A DNA stretch of 64,000 nucleotides from NCBI GenBank assembly GCA_936440205.1, contig OW387138.1, positions 53,769,526 through 53,833,525 on the forward strand. Reading direction: 5' to 3'. Below the pieces are notes generated by a model. It saw nothing but the letters and a program-made list of their open reading frames with translations, was not told the DNA's origin and did not search any database. Each line of letters opens with the position of its first letter. The first letter of the stretch is position 1. Both the position numbers and the translations under genes were made by a program. Source of the stretch: Lepidonotus clava. Its lineage: Eukaryota; Annelida; Polychaeta; Phyllodocida; Polynoidae. Below, piece by piece: positions 54,246 through 64,000 of this stretch.

Positions 54246-54949
54246 GACGGATTGTTTGTGACGCTGTCCCCCTCCAATGTAAACTCATATTTATCTTTTC
54301 AAAACACTCCCACTGTATTTCATTTACACAAATAGGATATGACTATTCTGAATAAAAATATCATAAGTATATCAATGTCTTTTCTTAATCAAGGTGGAGA
54401 GGGAATGGTTTGTTTTGTGCTTTTCATAATAGTTGCACGAATAGTTCTTTTTAATTTAGTTGCAATGGAGGTTTCAACCTTAATATTTACTCTCTATATA
54501 ATGTACAAATTTATTACCCGTTCATACCACAAGTGGACCATACAGGTATGAGTTGGTATGAAGAAGGTTCACATACTGCTCCTAGTTTAAACAAATGAAG
54601 GACCAGCAAGTGCAACAGACCACATTAATTCCAGTTCTGGTTAAATCATAAATATCGATAAATGACCCACCCCGGTAGTAGATAAATGGTCACTGAATAT
54701 TGTTAGCAATGATATAAGATGATACTAAAAGAAATAACAAACTGTTATATTGTAACAAAGTGATGTAGGTATAAAGACAGTATCGGAGGGAAGCTAAGAC
54801 TGCCATCAAAACTAGTATTTAACAGTTTGACAGTGTCACCTTCCTGTAGGGGTATCGTGGTTGAGAGATGGAAATAATCAATAAAGGTTAATATAATAAG
54901 AGCTGTCACTACAGTGTAGGGGCAGAGAGCAAGAATTAGAATTGAAAGG
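54246..54949. other. 3' flank of the sulfotransferase gene
   Basis: 3' UTR and AT-rich intergenic sequence. The short frame at 54339-54551 is hydrophobic by composition and not supported as a gene. Confidence 0.45.
54351..54356 (+). promoter_or_regulatory. Candidate polyadenylation signal of the sulfotransferase gene
   Basis: AATAAA lies 106 bases after the sulfotransferase stop codon in AT-rich sequence, a plausible 3' end for a short 3' UTR. No other coding signal separates it from the exon. Confidence 0.5.
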
Positions 54950-55090
54950 CATTAATTTTACTGTTTTTGATTTCTCCATCTAGATCAATAATATGAATAA
55001 AAAATAATAGTGGATCTAGAACAGATCCTTGCGGTACTCCACACGAAATAGACATCATATAATACATTGTGTACATTGTATAGATAGCTT
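54950..55090 (-). pseudogene. LINE reverse-transcriptase scrap
   Basis: On the - strand, codons for CGVPQGSVLDPLLFFIHIID are readable (RT block with GVPQGS). The flanks carry no further RT. 5'-truncated and internally deleted LINE fragment. Confidence 0.6.
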
Positions 55091-55186
55091 TGAACTACCA
55101 ATACTATTAGGTTATTTCATAAAGCTCCTGAACCTAAAGGTTCATTATAAACTGTAACCACAGATACCTAGTGAACAAGAGTGTTG

Positions 55187-55993
55187 TGAATTATCAATGT
55201 TTATAATGGGGAACTAATAAAGGATATTTTAGTTCATATTGTGAGATGTACTAGTAAATATTCTTCACTCATTGCTAGCCAAGGGTAGAGGTCTCTGCAC
55301 GGGTCATTCAAATCCAAACACAGACACTTGCTTTGCAGAGGTTATTTTTATTAAATCCAACGCAGGTAGGAGATTTGTGTTGTCTTACAGAATACAGTCC
55401 AGCAATACCTGGGGTAGTATGACCTTCTCTATTTGAGGAGTTCACTGTGCACAGCCTATAGGTTTCCCTATTGCTAAGTCTGCCTATGTTAGTCCTATGG
55501 CTCTCAGGGTATTGGTAGTTCAATGTATGGTCACCAGATGACGCCACAGAACCAAGTTAGGTTATTTCACAAAGCTCCTGAACCTAAAGGTTCATCCAAG
55601 TTCCAATTTATTTCTTGCTCTCCCTTTTCGGGTTGGTCTGGGTTGTTTATGTACTAAACATTATTGATTTTGTGTGTACCAGTATACCCCCACTACAGTG
55701 CTGCCACTGGTAGGTGAGACTGCTGTCTAGACAATGTTCTTATGACTGTCTCATCTCCCTTTGACACTGCTTTTAGCCATCAATAGGCCTTACTATTAGT
55801 TAAATTCTTTTCTTACTTTGTTAAAGTCTTATTTTTATTTACTGCCTTTTGGTGACCATTCGCCTTTATTATATTCATGTAGCCATTACAGTAAGTGTTC
55901 TACTTCTAGTAATGATTAAAGTCTTTGATGTAATACCCTCTGCTATTAGGATTTTTCTAATTTTGCCATGCACGAGGTATTGACCTCAGTGCA
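55187..55993 (-). mobile_element. S-type LTR-like repeat, copy 2
   Basis: 807 bp, aligned with 14500-15230. In its own direction it starts TGCACTGAGGTCAATACCTC (a stem-loop) and contains CATCTGGTGACCATAC, AATAAAAATAACCTCTGCAA and AGTTCCCCATTATAAAC near the end. The stretch CTCCTGAACCTAAAGGTTCA occurs in it (about 55577) and again just outside (55126-55147), a local duplication. Fossil, no genes. Confidence 0.6.
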
Positions 55994-56199
55994 CCACATG
56001 TGGAACCTCTTGAATTTTGCACTTAAATAATTTGAATTGACACGTAAGATAATTTAGTGGATATACGAGTGATATAATTATATACCTGCTAAATAGATGC
56101 ATGCAAAGGTTCAACACTAAATTCTATACAAAAGGTATAATTAAATTTCCATTTACTTTTCTGGCCTTCAGTGTGTTTTTCGGCCATGGACAATGACAG

Positions 56200-56410
56200 T
56201 AATATCATTGCCTTTTTCTCTAGATCCATCTATGAACGTCCTGCAAAAGGACAAATTCCCAAAAGAAATAATTTGCAGACAAATAACTAATATTCATGGC
56301 AGAAAATCTAGATAAAGAATCTGCATGAGCATTGTCAATACCTGGAACATGATCTACAGAAATGAATAGCTCAAATATAAATGAATACCAAATAAATTTT
56401 CTAATCATGT
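56200..56410 (-). pseudogene. Retroelement RNase H fragment, DIRS-like
   Basis: An open stretch with FELFISVDHVPGIDNAHADS and LSRFSA. H-x-P-G-x-x-N-x-x-A-D-x-L-S-R is the C-terminal RNase H signature of DIRS and gypsy-type retroelements; the Phe-rich context fits DIRS better. Nothing else of the element is nearby. Fossil fragment. Confidence 0.55.
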
Positions 56411-56670
56411 CAGTAGTATAACTGGATGAGTTCAGACTTTTATCTCTGATGCAATCTGCTGCGCGCAGTCACAATTTATGCAAGTAGCAAAGTTTATGCA
56501 GTCATACTGTGCTTTTCTGACATAGTATCTTCATAATCTGCTTATAATAACAGGTGCATAGGACGTAGCAGTTTAACAATGCACCGCCTGCCCGCTCATG
56601 AAGTCAACTCCCCTTTGACATTTTGCTAAGTGTTGAGCATCAGTAGGTGTGCGACATGGGACCTCACGCC

Positions 56671-56961
56671 GATGAAGGGGTAATGTGGCAAGTCAATATC
56701 CATATAATTACATATTCTATTTTCTACATAGATATATTAATCAAATATATCAAATGCAATAAAAATGGAATAACTACAACAGAACTTAAAATAACTTTCA
56801 ATGTCCTATTTTCTTTCATACTTAGGAAATTGAAAGTAATTATAAGTTCAGTTGTAGTATTTTCATTTATATACCATTTGATATACTTGATTAATATATT
56901 TATGTAGAAAATAGAAAATGTTATTATATGAATATTGGACTTGCCACATTACCACTTCATC
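56671..56961. mobile_element. Foldback element, almost perfect 145-bp arms
   Basis: GGTAATGTGGCAAGTC at the left pairs with GACTTGCCACATTACC at the right, and pairing continues through CTATTTTCTACATA and ATATATTAATCAA to a tiny centre near 56815. 291 bp, AT-rich, no real gene. GATGA-type sequence at both borders may include the target duplication but is ambiguous. Confidence 0.85.
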
Positions 56962-57414
56962 CGATGACGCCCCACCTGCACATCAATGCAAGAGAGACCA
57001 TTTTTGCACATGTTTTGCGCATGGCGTTAGTGTTAATCCCCCCCTCTGAGCATTAATTCAACTGGCGCTTATTCACCACAGTCCCACTAGTCCCACCCAT
57101 TGGCGCAGAAGGTTTTTGCGAATGTGTAAAAGCACAGTATCAGTCCTACTGTGCCACAACTGCGCTATAGGAATGCATCAATACAACTGCATCAAATTTT
57201 GTGTTAAATCGCCTCTGTCTGCCCCTGCGTCAAGGAGCGTCCAGACCATTAAACCCATTGAAGAAAACGAGAGCATAACAAGGGTCTGTCATAGACGGCG
57301 TCAACGAGACACATGGCGGCCTGAACAAAATCTTTCTGCTGGCTTACAAGTGGTTTTGTTTCCCACTTAAGTCATGTTCACTAACTCGTTCAATCAAAGA
57401 CATTTCCTCCGTAA
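56962..57414. other. Unassigned sequence
   Basis: The short frame at 57116-57370 has no recognisable domain. I see no transposon ends. Confidence 0.4.
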
Positions 57415-58305
57415 TTGTTTTTTTTAAAAATTAGTTTATTTATACTGACAAATGATTAGCAAGTTAATGCTAGTTGACATCAAACATCAGTCACATATAT
57501 ACATTTAGAAAATGATCAACATTTTAACAATGAATATATACAATGATAAATTAGAGTACATTCCTTTACATTCTGTAGTCAATATCATCAAGAAATATAA
57601 CAGCATCACATATTATACAATAAAAACAGTCCAAATTCAGAATTTCAGTGTTCGTAATAGAATAAGCACATGAGAATAGAAAAATACACATAAGAAAGAG
57701 CAAAATTAGGCTAGACATTCCTACTTAATAGGATTTAAAATGTTTGCTAACATAGCTCAAATATTTTGTTTTAACCAAACTTTTTGATTATTCTTAAAAT
57801 GTTGATATGTCTAGATTTCTGATATCAACATTCAGACAGTTCCAAGCAAGTGCTCCTATATACAATACATTTCTTTTTAATAATTCACTATTTGGTTTAC
57901 TGGAAAGAAACCGTGAAGCATCATGAGCTCTTGTTCTTACATTTCTCTTATTTACAATTGATTCGTTACTTAATTGTCTATACAGTCATACATAAACATA
58001 GATACATCAATCTACTATTTTCTAGTTTTGCAATATTGCCTATTTCATGTAATCTATTAGTAGAGATATATATGTTCATGTGAATTTGCACATATTCTGA
58101 AGGCTCTGTTTTGAAGAGTTTGTAGTTTATTGATTGTAGCTTTATTAGCTCCATCATATATTATACATCCATACTCAATTATGGGCAATATCATAGTTTT
58201 GTAAATTAGTATTGATGTGAGGAATTTCTCAAACAATTTTCAAGATGTTTAGTATAGGTAAGATTCATATCTAATATAACCCCCAAATATTTGTAGGTTG
58301 ATACT

Positions 58306-58989
58306 GAACGTTAGTCGTTGTTTATGGTATTGATTAATAAATGGGGAACTGTTTATGATATTCACTGTCTCAACTGCTACTATTCCTTTAATCGCTGCTA
58401 GTCAAGTGGTGAGCGAGTTCACGAGATGGGCGCTCAATCCATAACATGAACAAAGCTTGGCAGTAAGTCAGGTTTATTTAGCGGATACGGTGATGCGTCC
58501 ATGTGCTGGCGAAGTGATGATGAATCTCCTAAGTTCACAATTCCAATCCGATGAAGCGTAAGCTTTCCCCGAAGAGTCTGCCTCGCTCACATCCAACGCT
58601 AACACAGTAGATCTTCTATTAGTCATCAGATGTCCCTTTGTCAATGTTTAGCTATCCAAACCCCTCAAATCTCTCGATTCGTATAGTCCAAATGGTAAAT
58701 GGTTCCCTCTCTCTTACTATAGGCATCCTGCTCATTATATAGCAGTCTGGTATTGATTTTCCCCCGGCATCACGCCCGCTGGGAGTTGTGTCCTGTCGGC
58801 TACCATCCGCCAGGTATATTTACACCTACCAGTAGCTCATGCCATATTTATACTATGTGATGTAATAATTCATATAATTTGGAATGTTTTGTTATTCCCT
58901 TATGTACATCTGGTAACATTCTTTTTGTTTCATTCTCATACAATTGGTTATATGCACAAAGTGAATGAAATACTTTCTACCTTTGTGCA
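58306..58989 (-). mobile_element. R-family LTR-like repeat inside the LINE, copy 1
   Basis: 684 bp. In its own direction it starts TGCACAAAGGTAG with the stem CTTTGTGCA and ends TAACGTTCA. It is flanked by ATAC (58302-58305, 58990-58993), a 4-bp target duplication. It carries the TATA region, GGGGTTTGGATAGC, GGACATCTGATGACT and AATAAACCTGACTTACTGCC. Fossil, no genes. Confidence 0.75.
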
Positions 58990-59011
58990 ATACGCGTTCT
59001 AATTACTGGTT

Positions 59012-60015
59012 TGAATGCTAGTTGTTATAGGGGTATTAATTGTAAGCATGGGGAACTTAAGTTACTTTACTTTCCGAAAGGTCATTATTTAATCATCTTT
59101 ATGTTCGCTAGTTAAAGGTACTTGAGGCTGTTCAGGGCGCCACCTGGGTCATAGATTAAGAACTACAAAAAAAAAGAATTTTAAAGCTGCTTTAATATTC
59201 TTACCTGTTCAATAATGCTAGGAGAAGTAAAGTTAAGGTGTTTTTATTCAATTAGAATAACAGGGTATCAAATTACCATAGTATAAATACGCAAAATACC
59301 TCAATTTTTCAATTTTTTCCATACATTTTTTCTCACAAACGGTCAATATTTTATTTTTTTGTTTGAATATTTGCTCCTAGGCAAATGCTAAACATTCCAG
59401 GAGTTTCATGACTATTCCATTGGTAGTTTATCTGACAGAGGAAAAAACTGATATTTCCCATTGAAATCAATGGTAGAGATCAAATTCTTTATCAGGCTGT
59501 AACTCTTACCATTAATGGTGAAAACTGTTTAGATTGTTTCTATATATTCCTCTATATAGAAGCTAAAGTTCCTACAAATTTGCAGCACATTGCATTGGTA
59601 ATAAGAATTTAAGCCAAACACCCACAAGTACCTTTAAGTAGTAAAACAAGTCCACGAAACGGTGCGCTCAAATCTAAAATGCAGACAATGCTTGGCTGAG
59701 GTAAAAATATTTGGTTTGTATGCCTTTCAAGTCTTATCATAGATAACACAACTCAGGTAACAGTAATATGTCAGGATCGGCAAGAGACAAATGGCCTTTA
59801 GGCCCCTACTGGGAAGCAGAGAGGATTAGGACATCAATAGGCTTAATGGCATCATTAAGAGAGACAAATGGCTTTCAGGCCATTAATGGGTAACCTGAGA
59901 CCTTCGTCCCTGCACAAACAACATTGCCTGGTAACTTTCCCCACCTAGCTGGCCATTCTACATATAACCCAGAAAACCTTTACGTATTTCAACTATATTG
60001 CACTACCTTAGTGCA
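59012..60015 (-). mobile_element. R-family LTR-like repeat inside the LINE, short form, with a MITE
   Basis: In its own direction it starts TGCACTAAGGTAGTGCA (the stem closes on itself) and ends CTAGCATTCA. It is flanked by GGTT (59008-59011, 60016-60019). CAGCCAAGCATTGTCTGCAT, GAGCGCACCGTTTCGTGGAC and GACCTTTCGGAAAGTAAAG match the other R copies. A 518-bp MITE is nested. It sits 22 bases from the neighbouring copy. Confidence 0.7.
59116..59633. mobile_element. TTAA-flanked MITE (family 3) nested in the R repeat
   Basis: 518 bp. Ends AGGTACTTGAGG and the complement of AGGTACTTGTGG, with TTAA on both sides (59112-59115, 59634-59637). AT-rich, no gene. Confidence 0.85.
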
Positions 60016-61995
60016 GGTTATTAATACATGGATTATGGTTAGTAATTTTCCTAGTTTGTGATTTTAAGCCATATATTACATATTTGGTTTTCTTAATATT
60101 GATTATTAATTTGTTTTGGATACACCAATTCCTAAATGAATTCAGGTCATTTTGAACTTGTATTGTGATGTGATCTATGTTGCCTGTTTTATATATCACT
60201 GTGTCATCTGCATGTAAAAAATAATTGGTTTCTCTCAAGCTGATAGATAAGTCATTAATATAAATTAGGAAAAGAAGAGGACCCAAAATACTTCCTTGGG
60301 GTACACCACATATTATTTTATTGTTATTGGAAATAATGTTATTTACAGTTGTATTTTGCATTCTATTTAATTAATAGTTTGTCAACCAGCTTAATAGTCT
60401 TCCATCTATTCCTATTGCTTTAAGTTTTGAAAGGAGAATTTCGTGGTTTACTGCGTCAAAAGCTTTTGACATATTAATGTATGTTGCTAATGTAATTTGT
60501 TTGTTAATAATACCATTAAAAATATCATTTGTGAAATAGGTAACTGTGTTTATTGTAGAATTGTCCTTTGTGTAACACCTAGTAGGGCATTGTCTTCTAG
60601 ATGTTTAGAAATATAGTTATGTACAATCTTATCAATAATTTTTTAGGGTAGGGGTAAAAGAGAAAAAGGTCGTAAATTTTTTACATTATGTCTATTACCA
60701 TCCTTTTGTAATGGAATTATATTTGCATATTTCCATTCATTTGGAAAAATTCCTATGCGTAAACTGACATTTATAAAACATGTAATTAGATCTGGTCTCC
60801 CTATAAACAGATCTTTTAAAATCCAACTTGATAAAACTTTAACAGACGATGCCTTGTGAATTTTAATATCTTTACAGATATCTATAATTTTATCTTCATT
60901 AACAACTATAATTATCGGCAAGTTTGGCATCCGATAAATTTCCTCTGTAAAACCAAGGATCACTTAGGTTCCTAGCAAGATATGGTCCAATTTCTGTGAA
61001 AAAATCATTTGTGTAATTAGCCGTATCAATATATGGAATTTATTTTAGTTTCTTGATTAATTAACATAATTTTAGCTGTGTCCTTATTTTTAGGTAAAAC
61101 CTCCTGTATAATTTTCCAGAATTTCTTTGAGTCATTTGCATGGATATTTAATTCATCATTTACAAAGTCACATTTTGCTTTCCTAATTTTGGAAACACAG
61201 TCATTTCTCAATCTCCTTGCTAGGATCCAGTCTTGCTGTTTTTTCGATTTTTTAGCATTTTTTAAGGCCAGATCCTTATCCTTTATTAATTCAAGTAATT
61301 CAACAGTAATCCATGGTTCTTTATTTTTTTTGATTTTAATGTTTTAATGGGACATAATTCATCTAGGCAATCTGAGGCTTTAGAGGTTAGAATATTCCAC
61401 ATTTCATCAGATGACTCACTGTTCAAGAAAGTTTGCCAGTCTTGTCTATTGATTTTATCTAAAAATATATTTCTATCATAGTTTCTGTATGATCTTCCTT
61501 GAAATTTGGTAGGATCTTTTTGGCCATGACCCTTCTTCCTGTGGATAAAATTCATTTCATGATCACTTAAGTTGACATTTAGACAACCACTATTTTTAAT
61601 AATGTTACAATTTGAAAAAAAAGATCAATACAACTATTTTTATGAGTACCATATCTAGTGGGTTCTTTGATAAAATATTGCATGCCACATTGTGTGAAGA
61701 GTTACTTTACTTTTTACTGGCCTCAATTCTTTTATCAAGAAAATCGATATTAAAGTCAAATCTATTTAGATCACAATTTTCCAGACATTGTTCAAGATAT
61801 TCTGCAAACGATGGTACATCCCCTTGAGGGGGTCTGTATAAATTTGCAATAATTATATTTTCTGCATGGGTAAATCCAGTTCGATCCTTTGGCATCCAAT
61901 GTTTCAATTACTAATATTCATGTAGTCAAAATTTGATTGAATAACAGAAAACTCTTTCTTGATATAAGTATAGACTCCACTTCCTTTCTCAGTCG

Positions 61996-62794
61996 ACTCT
62001 GTCTTTAGTGGACACTGACGGGACCAGAGTTGCCTGCTGAAGACAGAGGTCCGCTTAAGACAGAGTCAGTGGTATAGTACAAGTGTATATAATTTAGACC
62101 ATGCAATATGTATTTGTGTATGTGTGTATATGTATTTATGATATATATCCATACATTATATATATATCCATATACATGTATATGTGACCCGTTTTGGCGA
62201 ATTGAGTCGGATGTCGCAAGGGGAAGATTTTTAGTTAGGTATACCATCAGAAAATACCAATTCTTAGCTTTAAAACGAGGTATAGCATGTCTAGATCCGA
62301 TATCTAGGGCCTGAGATAAGTTGCGGCGAAAATAAAAAGAACCGCACCTATGCGGGTATAAGAAACTGAGATAAATGAGTTCAAAGTTTTTCTTACCGCG
62401 CGCTACCGCGGTCCTCCGATAGAGCCCTAGCAACGTACACTTCTAATCTATCCTTGGTCCTGAAACTTTACATAGTCATTCTAGACTACTCTAGCTAATA
62501 AATACCAGAAATTCATGCTTTAAGAGACTTTTATTCATGCCGGCGCTGCAAAAAGTGACAACAATCCGGATCTGAAACAACAACTTAACCTAGTACGGCA
62601 AGCATAAAGGATCACAATACCTCATCTTAGCAGCTTAAAAACAACTCTGTGATGACCCTATGTACCCTGGGTATCCATAATGTGTCTATAAAAGTTCTTT
62701 GGTTGTTAAAATAGTGAAGACACTGAGGTAAAATCATAAAATCACAAAAAAGTCTTAGCAACTAAAATAAGTTAACAATGTTCAAATGGATTTC
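61996..62794. other. Unassigned sequence
   Basis: No recognised gene. TATATA/TATGTA-rich low-complexity sequence lies at about 62105-62185. Short - strand frames show no domain. Confidence 0.4.
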
Positions 62795-64000
62795 TCAAGT
62801 GGTCCTGGGCCTGCCACGGCCACGTTTAGCATGTTTACTAGGACGGCCCCTGCTCCTAGCTGGGGGTGGGGGGCCTTCCTCCTCTGAGTCAGAAGAATTT
62901 GATTGCCTCTCCAGCTGTCTGACCAACTCCTCCTCCTCCCCCTCCGATCCTGATGATGTGTCTGGGTTCTGTCCTTTGCCTCTGCCCCTGCCTCTGCCCC
63001 TGCCTCTGCCCCTGCTTCTGCCCCTGCCTCTGCCCCTGCCCCTGCCCCTGCCCCTGCCTCTGCCCCTGCCTCTGCCCCTGCCTGGCCCATCCCCCTCACC
63101 AGCCTCTGGATCTGATTCTGCATCTGGTTCCGGCGGAGGTACGTCACGGGGGCCTGGACCGGGTGCTGGTTCGGGTACAGAGGGCTTAGGCCACATGATG
63201 TCCTTTGTGTCGTCAGTACAAAAATCCCGAATGTTCTTGAAGAGATACCACTGTCTTTTGGCAGGGAGGCCAGGGGATGGGGTGGGCTGAGGGCCTTCCT
63301 GGGGGACAGCCTCAGGGGCGACAGTTAGCATCTTGAAGGTCTTTGGGGCCGAGTCGGCATACTGCCGGAAGGTGACAAGGCCCTTGTTCTGGTCAGAGAA
63401 CACAAAGTGATGATACTGTTTTATGCCCTTGACTGGTTTGATGAAAGGGGTCAAAAAAGTTTGCCAGTCATGCGACTCGACAAACACCTTCCCATTCTCA
63501 TCCCCCACAAGTTGGGCAAGGTTGACACGTTCTTGGGTACTCTCCACCACAGTCTCCTCCATCTCCTTGAGGCTTGAGACCGGCTCACGACGAAACTTTT
63601 GTTTAAGTAAACCAAAGCACCAGTCTGGGGCAAACTTGGTGTGCCCTGTGATAAAAAAAGTTTAAGGGACTGGTGCCGGCCAGTCAGGGCCCGCCAGAGA
63701 AGATACGCTAGCACAAACTTGTTCTTGTTCTGACCACTACAGTTGTCACAGTGCATGTCCACCGCCTTCTCCCCCAGGGAATATGTTTCAAAATAGTGGT
63801 GCAGGTATGAAATAACTGCATTTGACCCCTTACTACTGCAATGGCTTTCGTCAATCAAATAGTTCACCTGTTGGGGGATCGCCTCGGCACAGACACCGAA
63901 AATGCCGACCTTGCGGGGGACAAAGAAATACAGTGGGCCAGGCTGCATAGGAAAGGAGGGAAGGTGGACCTGCTGGGCATAATCAAAACTGATGTGGACC
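62795..64000 (-). pseudogene. Transposase-like gene (DUF7869-like family), copy 2, C-terminal half, runs off the window
   Basis: From 64000 leftward: FDYAQQVHLPSFPMQPGPLY, FGVCAEAIPQQVNYLIDESH, then AVDMHCDNCSGQNKNKFVL (D-N-C-x-G-Q-N-K-N, a probable metal-binding catalytic block). After one frameshift in a T-run near 63655-63661 it continues with GHTKFAPDWCFGLLKQKF and MEETVVESTQERVNLAQLVG to the stop at 62795. The tail has about 17 RG dipeptides and AT-hook-like RGRPSKHAKRGRGRPR. It overlaps copy 1 (33480-33628) only at its N-terminal edge. The role as transposase is inferred from multi-copy spread and the acidic motifs. Confidence 0.6.
62975..63085. repeat. Short tandem repeat encoding the Arg-Gly tract
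   Basis: CCTCTGCCCCTG (12 bp) and 6-bp sub-units CCCCTG repeat about 17 times on + and read as Arg-Gly on the - strand. Confidence 0.85.

Larger units (their letters stand above)
57415..61995 (-). mobile_element. CR1/Jockey-like LINE carrying two adjacent LTR-like insertions
   Basis: 5' to 3' on the - strand. Endonuclease scraps include IIIANLYRPPQGDVPSFAEY and FNIDFLDK (61707-61907). A linker includes KFQGRSYRNYDRNIFLDKIN (61286-61555) and DSKKFWKIIQEVLP (61026-61211). RT pieces include IGIFPNEWKYANIIPLQKDG and NLRPFSLLPLP (60643-60963), then CGVPQGSILGPLLFLIYIND and YFLHADDTVIY (60008-60361; HADD in place of YADD). After the insertions the RT resumes at TYKYLGVILDMNLTYTKH (about 58310-58230) and ends near 57840. 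A T-rich 3' end lies near 57415. It has many stops and frameshifts. Confidence 0.8.

Noticed and set aside
54339-54551. Small hydrophobic frame behind the sulfotransferase
   Set aside because: In the 3' UTR or flank, AT-rich, hydrophobic only by codon composition.
62778-63290. + strand frame rich in Leu-Pro repeats
   Set aside because: It is the mirror of the RG-repeat transposase-like gene on the - strand; the repeat is open in several frames.
1-64000. tRNA, rRNA or other structured RNA genes
   Set aside because: I looked for tRNA-like cloverleaf and B-box patterns and saw none convincing; a tRNAscan or Rfam search would settle it.

Overview
This is a stretch of animal nuclear DNA, AT-rich and intron-rich. 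It is most likely from a marine invertebrate, and a mollusc is my first guess. The reasons are a metazoan-type carbohydrate sulfotransferase, Maverick/Polinton elements, CR1-like LINEs, Crypton-type tyrosine recombinases, many TTAA-flanked MITEs and LTR-like repeats, and no prokaryotic features. The species cannot be fixed from the sequence alone.

Only one convincing host gene is present: a HNK-1/CHST8-14 type carbohydrate sulfotransferase on the + strand. One exon lies at 15434-15728, with the 5'-phosphosulfate-binding motif. The last exon lies at 53687-54245, with the 3'-phosphate-binding motif and the stop codon. The two exons are in matching splice phase, so nearly everything between them sits in one intron of about 38 kb. 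The N-terminal exon or exons are not seen.

Layout. 1-11002: a decayed Polinton (A) running in from the left edge and broken up by LINEs. 11030-14499: a decayed CR1-like LINE carrying a TTAA MITE. 14500-15230: an LTR-like repeat. 15434: the sulfotransferase exon. 17020-17960: a non-autonomous element (T). 19057-19640: another LTR-like repeat. 19833-22174: a truncated Crypton-type recombinase gene bordered by long GC-rich palindromes. 22243-23133: a solo LTR. About 23138-30250: the best LINE copy, with three ORFs (coiled-coil/RRM ORF1, stand-alone SGNH-hydrolase-like ORF2, endonuclease-RT ORF3), interrupted by a second solo LTR of the same family. 31584-33628: a broken multi-exon transposase-like gene. 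34269-49048: a second Polinton (B), nearly end to end but broken. 49934-52886: two head-to-head TTAA MITEs, one with a T element inside. 53687: last sulfotransferase exon. 55187-61995: LTR-like repeats, a foldback element, a DIRS-like scrap and a LINE stuffed with nested insertions. 62795-64000: a second, 3'-terminal copy of the transposase-like gene with an RG-repeat tail.

The most interesting items are: (i) an array of five hairpins between LINE ORF2 and ORF3 that keep the same 12-nt loop while their stems covary; (ii) the separate SGNH-like ORF of that LINE, whose key blocks are also visible in the older copy; (iii) the host gene bridging a 38-kb intron that holds a whole Polinton; (iv) both Polintons carrying a LINE at exactly the same site; (v) a nine-copy LTR-like family that keeps a terminal stem-loop. 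Polintons and LTR relatives are treated here as fossils.
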